This document shows, in pieces, positions 1-6,205 of a stretch of DNA of 33,718 nucleotides. The notes under the pieces are model-generated. The model did no database searches and had not been told where the DNA came from. It was given only the letters and a program-made list of their open reading frames with translations. The stretch is from Proteobacteria bacterium UBA6156 (GTDB taxonomy: Bacteria > Pseudomonadota > Alphaproteobacteria > UBA2136 > UBA6156), in the NCBI GenBank assembly GCA_002422365.1, contig DIUO01000033.1, forward strand, positions 1 to 33,718. The letters are read 5' to 3'. A program made the position numbers and the translations under genes. Each line of letters begins with the position of its first letter. The stretch's first letter is position 1.

Positions 1-23
1 CCCCTAAGACCCCCTCCTTCTGC

Positions 24-140
24 CTCCGTGAGAGAGGGTGGAGGGGGATTCGCCAGGCGCTTCGTGAGAGGGGGCGGAGGTAGTTTCGGCAGGAACTTCG
101 TGAGAGGGGGAGGGGGTGAATTTGGTGGGGGCTTCGGGGG
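24..140. repeat. 36-bp degenerate tandem repeat beside rnpB
   Basis: Units start at about 24, 60, 96 and 132, each opening with a CTTCGTGAGAGGGGG-like core (CTCCGTGAGAGAGGG in the first, badly decayed in the last). The exact 36-bp phase is visible; the spacer after each core varies. It lies just past the rnpB terminator and may continue beyond the window edge. Because 36 is a multiple of three, the minus strand reads as a 12-residue repeat, but no credible start codon or ribosome binding site precedes it, so I treat it as noncoding. Confidence 0.6.
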
Positions 141-154
141 AAAATCCTGCTTTT

Positions 155-184
155 TTGAAAAATAAGATGGGGCCCTTGGGCCCC
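155..184 (-). terminator. Intrinsic terminator of rnpB
   Basis: On the minus strand a GGGGCCC / GGGCCCC stem (169-184, 2-nt loop) is followed by a T-rich tract of the form ATCTTATTTTTC. It sits directly after the RNase P RNA 3' end. Confidence 0.75.
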
Positions 185-188
185 ATAG

Positions 189-590
189 TCTCCTCTGCAC
201 GTATAAGCCGGGTTCTGTGCTCCCTTGCGGGAGTGGTCACCATTCATCTGCGCGCTGATTTGCATCAGGCGTCGAGCTGCCAACCCGGACTCTCCTCGGC
301 GTTTCCGCGTCGGACGCAAGCCGCGTCGCTGGGAGTCCCTATTCGGTATTGCACCCTCCGGCAGGTTACCTTCGAGGCGATGTTGCCATCTCCTCTCGCC
401 CGTCTCATTGCTGAGAGCGGCGGTGGGCTTTTACCCCACCTTTTCACCCGTTCCTGCTTGCGCAGGTGGTTCTTTTCTGTGGCCCTGTTGGTCTGGCTGG
501 AGCGGCCAGCCCGGATATTCTCCGGCCGGTGGCTTGGGGGTGCCCGGACTTTCCTCGAGAGGGTTACTCTCGCGGTGACCCCGTGCAGGG
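189..590 (-). ncRNA. rnpB: RNase P RNA (class A)
   Basis: This is the catalytic RNA of ribonuclease P, which removes the 5' leader of precursor tRNAs together with RnpA. Read on the minus strand, the 5' part holds the universal P4 motif GAGGAAAGTCCGGGC (about 541-556). The 3' part holds GATGAATG and ACAGAACCCGGCTTAT (about 203-250), the hallmark end of bacterial type A RNase P RNA. The two ends pair as helix P1: CCCTGCACG near 582-590 with CGTGCAGAGG near 192-201. The length of about 400 nt is normal. Exact ends are inferred from P1 and the adjacent promoter and terminator. Confidence 0.95.
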
Positions 591-592
591 GG

Positions 593-621
593 GTTATAGG
601 GAATGCCTTGGAAATGGGCAA
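593..621 (-). promoter_or_regulatory. rnpB promoter
   Basis: On the minus strand a -35 TTGCCC (616-621) and a -10 TATAAC (593-598) are separated by exactly 17 bp. They sit immediately upstream of the P1 5' strand. A sigma70-type promoter is inferred from spacing and match. Confidence 0.65.
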
Positions 622-709
622 GGGCGTGCAAGGTTTTGCATGGGAATTTTTGGGATGAAGGGGTGTTGCGGCCTGGATTTTAGGGGTGCGCAGGGTTTTG
701 CCCCCAGAG

Positions 710-718
710 TTATCCACA
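710..718 (+). promoter_or_regulatory. DnaA-box-like 9-mer
   Basis: TTATCCACA is a perfect match to the strict DnaA box consensus. It lies about 40 bp upstream of the mraZ promoter in the rnpB-mraZ intergenic region. A single box could occur by chance; a regulatory link between replication initiation and dcw expression is inference. Confidence 0.4.
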
Positions 719-759
719 GGCTAAGGTGAGACTCTCTGCGGAAGATGTCACTTTTTCTC

Positions 760-802
760 TTGCGTTGTCCCATAAGATCCCATAGATTCCCAGTGTCGCC
801 CA
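760..802 (+). promoter_or_regulatory. mraZ promoter overlapped by four MraZ-type boxes
   Basis: A -35 TTGCGT (760-765), a 17-bp spacer and a -10 TAGATT (783-788) form a plausible sigma70 promoter. Overlaid are four NCCCA boxes at 768-772, 778-782, 788-792 and 798-802, each separated by exactly 5 bp. On the opposite strand these read as TGGGN repeats with N5 spacing, the known MraZ binding pattern. The boxes cover the spacer, the -10 and the likely start site, so MraZ binding should repress its own operon. Confidence 0.75.
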
Positions 803-971
803 AATAACACCATGGGTGATCCAAAAGGTTCCAAGGGAGCGGGCGGTTCATGGGGGACCGCCTACGAGGGACCAAGGCCGGGAGTGCTTGCAAAAGTGCT
901 AGGGCGACCCCGGCCACAAGATTAACCGGCAGACCAAGGAATGGAATGCCACAACGGAAAGGCGCTGCTCG
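803..971 (+). other. Structured 5' leader of mraZ
   Basis: The leader is about 170 nt with no convincing ORF. It can fold GGCGGT/ACCGCC (about 839-860), then a longer element in which GGCCGGG (about 868-874) pairs with CCCGGCC (about 908-915) around a purine-rich interior. This is long for a simple leader and may be a regulatory RNA element. I do not recognise a named riboswitch. Confidence 0.35.
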
Positions 972-1436
972 ATGACCGTCTTTTTGTCCTCGTATCTGAA
1001 TGGCGTGGACAAAAAGGGCCGGGTGTCGGTGCCGGCGTCTTTCCGCCACGAAATGGCCACGCACACCCGCCAGCAGATTGTGGTGTACGCGGCCCCGGAC
1101 GCAGGACGCGAAGGAGGATATTTATATGGATGGGCTTATGACGATTTTATCAAACTGGCAGAAAAAATTCAGCAGCTTCCGGCACTCAGCCCGGTACGCC
1201 AACGGCTGGCGCGGGCCATTCTTGCAGCTGCTCGGCCACTGAACTTTGACGACGCCGGCCGCGTAACCCTGCCCACCGAGCTTGCCGCCTTTGCGGGACT
1301 GGGCGAGGAGATTATGTTTGCCGGGCAAGGAGAGTACTTCACTATTTGGAACCCGACCCGCTTTGACGCGCAAATGGCTGATGACGGCGCGCTGACAGCG
1401 GAAGACCTGGCGGTGATGGAGGGGCTGTGGAAGTAA
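972..1436 (+). CDS. mraZ: Transcriptional regulator MraZ
   Basis: MraZ is an AbrB-fold DNA-binding regulator and first gene of dcw clusters; in Escherichia coli it represses its own promoter by binding TGGG repeats. The 154-residue protein has the two tandem SpoVT/AbrB-like halves: residues 5-25 with KKGRVSVPASFR, and about 85-130 with DDAGRVTLP followed by FAGQGEYFTIW. The ATG start is preceded by GGAAAGG at 9 nt, and the protein begins in register with the family. A matching operator lies upstream at 768-802. An intrinsic terminator follows the stop, so mraZ can be transcribed separately from rsmH. Confidence 0.93.
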   Translation: MTVFLSSYLNGVDKKGRVSVPASFRHEMATHTRQQIVVYAAPDAGREGGYLYGWAYDDFIKLAEKIQQLPALSPVRQRLARAILAAARPLNFDDAGRVTLPTELAAFAGLGEEIMFAGQGEYFTIWNPTRFDAQMADDGALTAEDLAVMEGLWK

Positions 1437-1454
1437 GCCACACCCGCGATGTAC

Positions 1455-1480
1455 AAGGGCCTTTTGGGGCCCTTTTTTGT
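1455..1480 (+). terminator. Terminator between mraZ and rsmH
   Basis: AAGGGCC (1455-1461) pairs with GGCCCTT (1468-1474) and runs into six T residues. In many dcw clusters mraZ and rsmH are adjacent and cotranscribed. Here a terminator and 143 further bases of AT-rich then purine-rich sequence precede rsmH, so rsmH needs read-through or its own promoter. Confidence 0.75.
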
Positions 1481-1623
1481 ATTATGTATTTGATGGATAT
1501 ACATTATTTATTATGTATGCCGGCATTTTATGCTTGGGGTATACGCCCTTTTGGAGTAGAGAAGATGCGCAAGAGGGAACCCGAGGGGGGTGAGCCCGTA
1601 CCAAGCCAACAGGGGAATGGGGC

Positions 1624-2601
1624 ATGAGTGCACATACTACGGATGCCGTGACGGTGCATGTTCCGGTGATGTTTGACGAGGTTATGGCCGCGCTTGAGCC
1701 CGCGCCAGGCCTGCTGATGGTGGACGGCACGTTGGGGGGTGGCGGGCATGCCCGTGGCCTGCTGGAGCGCGGCGCCGACGTGGTGGGGCTGGACTGGGAC
1801 AGCCGGGCGCTGCTGCGCTGTGCTCCGCTAGTAGAAGATTTTGGCGACCGCGTGCACCTGGTGCGCGCGCCCTATGACACGATTGCCGATGTGCTGGCCG
1901 GGCCGGTGCTGCACAATGGTGTGGCCAACGGCAAGCGCGCGGTGGGCGAGCTGCCGCCGCAGGCCGATGGGATTTTGCTGGATTTGGGATTCAGCAGCGA
2001 CCAGTTGGATGATGCCCAGCGTGGCCTGAGCTACCACCACGATGGCCCGCTGGACATGCGCCTGAACAGCAACCTGAAAAAAACCGCCGCCGACCTGCTG
2101 AACAGCTGCCGCGAGGCCGAACTGGCCGATATGTTTTATGTGTATGGCGAAGAGCCGAAAAGCCGGGTGCTGGCAAGGGCGGTGGTGAAGCAGCGGAAGA
2201 TAGCGCCCCTGGCCACCACCCGCGACCTGCTGGCGCTGGTGGAGCAAGTTTACCCGCCCCGACCGGGGCTGAAGCGGGCGCACCCGGCGGCGCGGGTTTT
2301 CCAGGCCCTGAGGGTGGCGGTGAATGATGAGTTTGACGTGCTGGAGCGGGCGCTGCCGGAGGCGGCTTGGTGCCTGAAGCGCGGGGGGCGGTTGGCGGTT
2401 ATTAGTTTTCAGCCGCTGGAAGAGCGGGCGGTGAAGGCGGCGTTCCGGCGGTTGTGTGCCGACGAGTTGGATGAGGTGGGGCGGGTGAAGACCCCGGCCA
2501 AGTTTAAAATGGGCAAGAAGGTGGTGCCGAGTGATGCGGAGATCGAGCGGAACCCGCGGGCGCGGAGTGCGATATTGCGGGTTTTGGAGCGGGTGGGGTA
2601 A
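1624..2601 (+). CDS. rsmH: 16S rRNA (cytosine(1402)-N(4))-methyltransferase RsmH
   Basis: RsmH (MraW) N4-methylates C1402 of 16S rRNA in the ribosomal P site, using S-adenosylmethionine. The 325-residue protein has HVPVMFDEVMAAL (12-24), the SAM-binding VDGTLGGGGHARGLL, then DLGFSSDQLDDAQRGLS and GPLDMRLN, and late in the protein HPAARVFQALRVAVNDEF. The usual SFHSLEDRIVK segment is SFQPLEERAVK here, a modest divergence. The ATG is preceded by GGGG-rich sequence. Downstream the dcw cluster is broken by about 8 kb before ftsL. Confidence 0.95.
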   Translation: MSAHTTDAVTVHVPVMFDEVMAALEPAPGLLMVDGTLGGGGHARGLLERGADVVGLDWDSRALLRCAPLVEDFGDRVHLVRAPYDTIADVLAGPVLHNGVANGKRAVGELPPQADGILLDLGFSSDQLDDAQRGLSYHHDGPLDMRLNSNLKKTAADLLNSCREAELADMFYVYGEEPKSRVLARAVVKQRKIAPLATTRDLLALVEQVYPPRPGLKRAHPAARVFQALRVAVNDEFDVLERALPEAAWCLKRGGRLAVISFQPLEERAVKAAFRRLCADELDEVGRVKTPAKFKMGKKVVPSDAEIERNPRARSAILRVLERVG

Positions 2602-2610
2602 GGTTATTTT

Positions 2611-2991
2611 TTAGCGAGAACTGATGTGCTTCTTAACTTTGTACGGCGTATGGGGAGAAATTGAGATTCCTTTAATTACTTGCTCAATAAGACTTTGATT
2701 AACATCTTTAAGTTGTTTGAATATGCCTTGAGCTAAGCCTTTTTCAATTGCAGAAGCAAATTCTATACGGCACTTCCTATATAGAATATGGCTGTCTCTT
2801 GTGACAAATGGATGGCATCCTATTGCTAATTTACAGGTTCCATCTGAGAGATTGTTCTTCCAAGAAGATACTGGTGCAAGAACAACATTGCCATGTTGAT
2901 CTATATTAGTGCACACCATAAACATATGTTTTATATTGGGATCATGGTAAGTCCCTGAAGGCATAAGAAATGACATGCCTTTATAAATCAA
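2611..2991 (-). CDS. Putative toxin partner of a Panacea antitoxin
   Basis: The 126-residue protein is encoded 2 bp downstream of the Panacea-domain gene. It begins MIYKGMSFLMPSGT, resembling the KGD-x-hydrophobic-x-P-G opening of small PemK/MazF-like beta-barrel proteins. It continues with a hydrophobic strand (HMFMVCT), VVLAPVSSW and HPFVTRDSHILYRKCRI. Family assignment is tentative, from pattern only. I use a TTG start because it keeps the opening motif; an ATG six residues in is the alternative. The gene is markedly AT-rich compared with its neighbours, suggesting recent acquisition. Toxin function is inferred mainly from pairing. Confidence 0.55.
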   Translation of the reverse strand: MIYKGMSFLMPSGTYHDPNIKHMFMVCTNIDQHGNVVLAPVSSWKNNLSDGTCKLAIGCHPFVTRDSHILYRKCRIEFASAIEKGLAQGIFKQLKDVNQSLIEQVIKGISISPHTPYKVKKHISSR

Positions 2992-2993
2992 AA

Positions 2994-3551
2994 TTATACT
3001 TTCAGTTGAGAGAAGGTAATATCAATGTGTCTCTCAGATTCTGTTTCAGATGCAAGATCAGTGGCATGTTGAAGTCCGAGGTATTTGAGTACTCTTTCGT
3101 GAGGTATGGGTATACAGCTTCCTTTAGGGTCTTCCCATTCAGGGCAGTGTTCATGAGTCCAGTCGCGAATTTCCCAACGGTCCATCTTTCCGAATTTTTT
3201 CCACACATCTTCTAAAATGGTGATGTCAAAATCTGACAGTTCGTCTAGGTCATCGCGTGTGATTGTTTTTGAGAGTCCTACCATATGGTTGGCGCGGTCG
3301 GAAATCAATGCGCTCCAATTTGAAGACTGGCAGTGACCATCAATAAAATTTAACGTCAACGAGTTGACCGGCCCATGAGGCATGGATACAAATTGGTCAT
3401 TAGTGATCGGATAGCCTGTTTTTGACATACTTTCGCGGTCAGATAGGTAAACTAATTTGACGAGCTTAAGTACAGGGATCTCACCACCGCTGCGTTCAAT
3501 AAAAAACGCAGCGACTTGAGCAGCTAAAGCCTCGTTAAATCCATCTTGCAT
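2994..3551 (-). CDS. Panacea-domain (DUF4065/SocA-like) protein, probable antitoxin
   Basis: The 185-residue protein has a Panacea-domain pattern: an N-terminal helix ALAAQVAAFFIERS, then LKLVKLVYLSDRESM, then YPITNDQFVSMPHGPVNS (about residues 46-63), followed by LSDFDITILEDVWKKFGKMDRWEIRDWTHEHCPEW. Panacea proteins are antitoxins that neutralise many unrelated toxins encoded next door; SocA of Caulobacter is the classic case. Antitoxin first, toxin second with a 2-bp gap fits a SocAB-like operon. Both genes are AT-rich and sit between the two core genes rsmH and ppa, consistent with insertion into the dcw region. The ATG start lies just after an AT-rich promoter-like stretch. Confidence 0.8.
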   Translation of the reverse strand: MQDGFNEALAAQVAAFFIERSGGEIPVLKLVKLVYLSDRESMSKTGYPITNDQFVSMPHGPVNSLTLNFIDGHCQSSNWSALISDRANHMVGLSKTITRDDLDELSDFDITILEDVWKKFGKMDRWEIRDWTHEHCPEWEDPKGSCIPIPHERVLKYLGLQHATDLASETESERHIDITFSQLKV

Positions 3552-3612
3552 AAGATTACTGTATCATAAATTATTATAGTAGTCATTGTATGAATAGAAA
3601 AATTTACTATAA
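3552..3612 (-). promoter_or_regulatory. AT-rich promoter/operator of the Panacea operon
   Basis: Read on the minus strand, a perfect TATAAT lies about 30 nt before the antitoxin ATG, with only a weak -35. ATAGTA and TACTAT form an inverted repeat around 3574-3611, a possible autoregulatory operator. Confidence 0.4.
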
Positions 3613-3618
3613 ATCAAA

Positions 3619-3636
3619 AAGGCCCTTGCGGGCCTT
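3619..3636 (-). terminator. Terminator downstream of ppa
   Basis: AAGGCCC (3619-3625) pairs with GGGCCTT (3630-3636) with a 4-nt loop. On the minus strand it is followed by TTTTTGATTT. It separates ppa from the Panacea operon. Confidence 0.75.
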
Positions 3637-3662
3637 GGTTTTTGCCTACTTGGGGAGGCGGA

Positions 3663-4187
3663 TTATTTTACGGCGGCGATGCCTTGGGTGATGATTTTGC
3701 GCGCGTCTTCGGCATTGGCCCAGCCGCTGATTTTGACCCATTTGCCGGGTTCTAGGTTTTTATAGTGGGTGTAGAACTGCTCCAGTTGGTCGCGGAACAT
3801 CTGGGGGAGGTCGGTGTAGTCCTGGATGTTCTCGAAGCGGGGGTCCAGCTTTTTGTGCGGCACGCAGACGAGTTTGGCGTCTTCGCCGGATTCGTCGGTG
3901 GTGAGCAGTACGCCGACCGGGCGGGCGCGGATGACGCTGCCCGGCACCACGCCGATGTCGGTGTAGACGAAGGCGTCGACGGGGTCGCCGTCTCCGCCCA
4001 GGGTGTTGTTAATAAAGCCGTAATGGGCGGGGAAGACCATCGGCATGGGGGCGAATCGGTCTACAAACAGCAGGCCGGTGTCTTTGTCGACTTCGTATTT
4101 GATGTGCGGCGTGTGCTTGGGGTTTTCGATCACGACGTAGATATCGTGCGGGGGCTCTTTGCCGGCGGGCAGGGCTTTGAGGGTCAT
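3663..4187 (-). CDS. ppa: Inorganic pyrophosphatase (family I)
   Basis: Ppa hydrolyses pyrophosphate to two phosphates in the cytoplasm, pulling biosynthetic reactions forward. The 174-residue protein (usual size) has IYVVIENPK near the start, IKYEVDKDTGLLFVDRF, FPAHYGFINNT and the Mg-binding signature DGDPVDAFV, then KKLDPRFENIQDYTDLP and EQFYTHYKNLEPGKW. An upstream in-frame ATG would add 19 unconserved residues. The ATG at 4187 follows AAAGGA at good spacing and matches the family start. It is a single-gene unit with its own terminator. Confidence 0.95.
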   Translation of the reverse strand: MTLKALPAGKEPPHDIYVVIENPKHTPHIKYEVDKDTGLLFVDRFAPMPMVFPAHYGFINNTLGGDGDPVDAFVYTDIGVVPGSVIRARPVGVLLTTDESGEDAKLVCVPHKKLDPRFENIQDYTDLPQMFRDQLEQFYTHYKNLEPGKWVKISGWANAEDARKIITQGIAAVK

Positions 4188-4239
4188 GGGGGTGTCCTTT
4201 CGTTTTACGGAGGGGAATTTAGCGCCATGGCACGCGAAA

Positions 4240-4277
4240 AACAAGAAAAACCCGCCCTAGGTATGGTGGCGGGGTTT
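4240..4277 (-). terminator. Terminator overlapping the end of the PD-(D/E)XK gene
   Basis: On the minus strand AACCCCGCC and GGCGGGTTT form a stem followed by a TTTTTCTTGTTTTT tract. The left arm lies inside the last codons of the upstream gene, so stop codon and terminator are fused. Confidence 0.6.
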
Positions 4278-4766
4278 TCTTGAGGGGGTGAACGTGACCT
4301 TCGTCCAGACGGGCGTGGCCGGTTCGTCGAGTGCGAGCGGCAGGTAGACCCGGTAGCCGGTGACGCGCGTGCCTTGAGGCAGCGTTGCGACGAGCCGTGC
4401 CATGACGTCGCGGATTTGCAGCCGCGATTTCTGCCTCATGGAGTTGGTGTCGCCGGTCTTGAACTCCAGCACCTGCCATTCCTCGCGGAGGCGGCGCGTC
4501 ATGTCGGGTCGCAGGCCGGTAGGGCCGCTTTTCTCGAACCACACGCCGTTTGACTCGGTATAAAGGCTGGCGATGGCGTGCCAGTGGATGCGGATGCGCT
4601 GCTGATAGGCGACCGGAAAGGTTAGCCAGTGCTCGGTTGTAGCTTCCAGCCGAGTGAGCCGGTTTTCGAATGGTTCGTCGAAACCCAGCGGGTGCTGGGC
4701 CAGATGGACCAGCACGTTGTGGACGGCGTCTCCCATCTGGGAGGCGTTGGGAGAAAGGTCGGGCAT
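4257..4766 (-). CDS. Small PD-(D/E)XK nuclease-like protein
   Basis: The 169-residue protein has an apparent PD-(D/E)XK core: E78, R86-P87-D88, then the strand WQVLEFKTG with E101-x-K103, followed by a helix (QIRDVMARLV) and GYRVYLPL. This order resembles the nuclease domain fused to some helicases (AddAB type, viDyKTG motif), but here it stands alone. The ATG at 4766 follows AGGAGC; longer in-frame extension lacks a ribosome binding site. It is transcribed divergently from accD with 85 bp between. Its function is unknown and could be repair or defence related. Confidence 0.55.
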   Translation of the reverse strand: MPDLSPNASQMGDAVHNVLVHLAQHPLGFDEPFENRLTRLEATTEHWLTFPVAYQQRIRIHWHAIASLYTESNGVWFEKSGPTGLRPDMTRRLREEWQVLEFKTGDTNSMRQKSRLQIRDVMARLVATLPQGTRVTGYRVYLPLALDEPATPVWTKVTFTPSRKPRHHT

Positions 4767-4851
4767 GATGGTGCTCCTGAAGTGGACTTTTGCGTTTCTT
4801 GTATACTTCAAAAAAGATGCGGGCAAGGGGATTTTGGGGTATAGGGTTGGT

Positions 4852-5751
4852 ATGTCGTTTTTGACCGATTTGATAAGGCCGAGCATTAAGACCACCAAGA
4901 AGCGCGAGGTGGCGGCGGATGTATGGGAAAAATGCCCCGGCTGCGGGCAGTTGATTTATGACGCCGAGCTGCCGCAGCATTTGTATTGCTGCACCCACTG
5001 CGGCCACCACTTGCGCTGGAATGTGGATGAGCGATTGGCGTATTTGCTGGACCAAGGCGAGGAACAAGGTAGCCAGGAGCCAGGAACCAAAGTGGGGCCT
5101 GCGCCGGTGGCGATTGAGGTGAGGGTTCCGGCCGATGACCCGCTGCAATTTAAAGACCGCAAGGCCTACAAGGCGCGGCTGAAAGAGGCGCGGGCGGTGA
5201 GCGGGCATAATGATGCCTTCCGGGCCCTGCACGGCCACATTGAGGGGCAGCCTGTGGCGGTGTGTGCGCTGGATTTTGATTTTATGGCCGGGAGCATGAG
5301 CCGCGGCGTGGGCGAGGCGCTGGTGGCTGTGGCGCAGTATGCGCTGGAGCACCGCCTGCCGATGCTGGCGATTACGGCCAGCGGTGGGGCGCGCATGCAG
5401 GAAAGCACGTTGAGTTTGATGCAGATGGCGCGGAGTACAGCGGCAATTAGCATGCTGAAAGAGGCGGGGCTGCCGTATATTGTGCTGCTAACCGACCCGA
5501 CCACGGGTGGGGTGACGGCCAGTTTTGCGATGACCGGGGATGTGCACATGGCCGAGCCCGGCGCGCTGATTGGGTTTGCGGGGGCCAGGGTGATTGAGCA
5601 GACGATTCGGCAGACGCTGCCGGAGGGGTTCCAGCGGGCGGAGTATTTGTTGGAGCATGGGATGGTGGATATGGTGACCCCTCGGGCTGAGCAGAAAGCG
5701 GTGTTAGCCAGGTTGTTGGGGATGATGACGTCTGGGGTTCGTGCGGGCTAA
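4852..5751 (+). CDS. accD: Acetyl-CoA carboxylase carboxyltransferase subunit beta
   Basis: AccD, with AccA, transfers the carboxyl group from carboxybiotin to acetyl-CoA, giving malonyl-CoA for fatty acid synthesis. The 299-residue protein has the N-terminal zinc finger (C28, C31, C47, C50) and the carboxyltransferase core: GSMSRGVGEAL, ITASGGARMQEST, LTDPTTGGVTASFAM, LIGFAGARVIEQTI. Between the zinc finger and the DPLQFKD segment there is an insertion of roughly 14 residues relative to Escherichia coli AccD, encoded by a heptamer repeat (5060-5088). The start ATGTCG was chosen because MSFLTDLIRPSI matches family starts; an upstream extension would run through the divergent promoter. Confidence 0.94.
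   Translation: MSFLTDLIRPSIKTTKKREVAADVWEKCPGCGQLIYDAELPQHLYCCTHCGHHLRWNVDERLAYLLDQGEEQGSQEPGTKVGPAPVAIEVRVPADDPLQFKDRKAYKARLKEARAVSGHNDAFRALHGHIEGQPVAVCALDFDFMAGSMSRGVGEALVAVAQYALEHRLPMLAITASGGARMQESTLSLMQMARSTAAISMLKEAGLPYIVLLTDPTTGGVTASFAMTGDVHMAEPGALIGFAGARVIEQTIRQTLPEGFQRAEYLLEHGMVDMVTPRAEQKAVLARLLGMMTSGVRAG
5060..5088 (+). repeat. Heptamer repeat inside accD
   Basis: Four units, AGGAACA, AGGTAGC(C), AGGAGCC and AGGAACC, with one extra base in the second, lie in frame within accD. They resemble the arrays at the ftsQ-ftsA and ftsA junctions (AGGAACT, AGGCACC). They encode a Q/E/G/P-rich linker. Confidence 0.6.
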
Positions 5752-5774
5752 CACCGCTTACTTCAAGGCGCGAA

Positions 5775-5868
5775 CTCAAACGCTTCCCCAGCACTTTTTG
5801 GCGTGGCTTATGTACCCTTTTGCCGTACACGGCGCCCCGCCAAAAAAGCACTGGGATAAGCGTTTGAG
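5775..5868. repeat. Large imperfect palindrome downstream of accD
   Basis: CTCAAACGCTT at 5775 is matched by AAGCGTTTGAG ending at 5868. The arms continue inward imperfectly through CCAGCACTTTTTGGCG and CGCCAAAAAAGCACTGG, and an apical TGTAC/GTACA stem (5811-5829) caps the structure. The 94-bp cruciform has no T tract in the expected place for a simple terminator. It may be a mobile palindromic element. Confidence 0.6.
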
Positions 5869-5892
5869 CCTCGCGTGTGGGGCCTGACCTTT

Positions 5893-5967
5893 CCGCCTGC
5901 GGCGGTTGGCGCTTGGCGAGGTATGCGCTGCGCGCATGGCTCGCGCCAAATGGAATGCCTGCGGCAT
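5893..5967. repeat. Three consecutive palindromes with TGC loops
   Basis: CCGCC-TGC-GGCGG (5893-5905); TTGGCGC...GCGCCAA (5906-5949) with nested ATGCGC-TGC-GCGCAT; and ATGCC-TGC-GGCAT (5955-5967). The shared TGC loop suggests a common origin. The remaining parts of the 454-bp accD-lptB gap (5752-6205) show no gene that I can support. Confidence 0.55.
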
Positions 5968-6127
5968 GGGTATTTCATGATTAGGGATAAGTGGGCGAAT
6001 ATTTTCAGGAAATGCGGGGGATGGCTAGGGGTGGTGTCGGGACGGTGCTAGGGGATAGGCTCTGGCGTTCCGTAGTGCGGTTCTGGGGGTGGGTTAGGTT
6101 TGGGTTTTTGTGCTGGTATTTTCCAGA

Positions 6128-6187
6128 TCCCGGATACGGGCGGGGGCCCGCGATTTGTTCCAAATCGCACCCCGCCGCGTTCCGGGA
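6128..6187. repeat. Nested 60-bp palindrome before lptB end
   Basis: TCCCGGA (6128) pairs with TCCGGGA (6181-6187), GGCGGGG with CCCCGCC, and GCGATTTG with CAAATCGC around a 3-nt loop. It lies between the convergent accD and lptB genes, so it may block transcription from either side, although no uridine tract follows. Confidence 0.6.
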
Positions 6188-6205
6188 AACGGTGCCGGGG
6201 TTGGG

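Noticed and set aside
4..243. Minus-strand frame with 12-residue repeats over the 36-bp tandem repeat
   Set aside because: It runs through rnpB and its terminator, and no ribosome binding site or start precedes the repeat part.
116..717. Open frames of 87-180 codons on both strands over the rnpB region
   Set aside because: They overlap a clearly recognised RNase P RNA with its promoter and terminator, and the peptides show no family features.
4654..4851. N-terminal extension of accD
   Set aside because: It would overlap the divergent PD-(D/E)XK gene and its promoter; the family start motif begins at 4852.
6128..6187. Canonical terminator for lptB or accD
   Set aside because: The stem is strong, but no T tract follows on either strand, so it is listed as a palindrome only.
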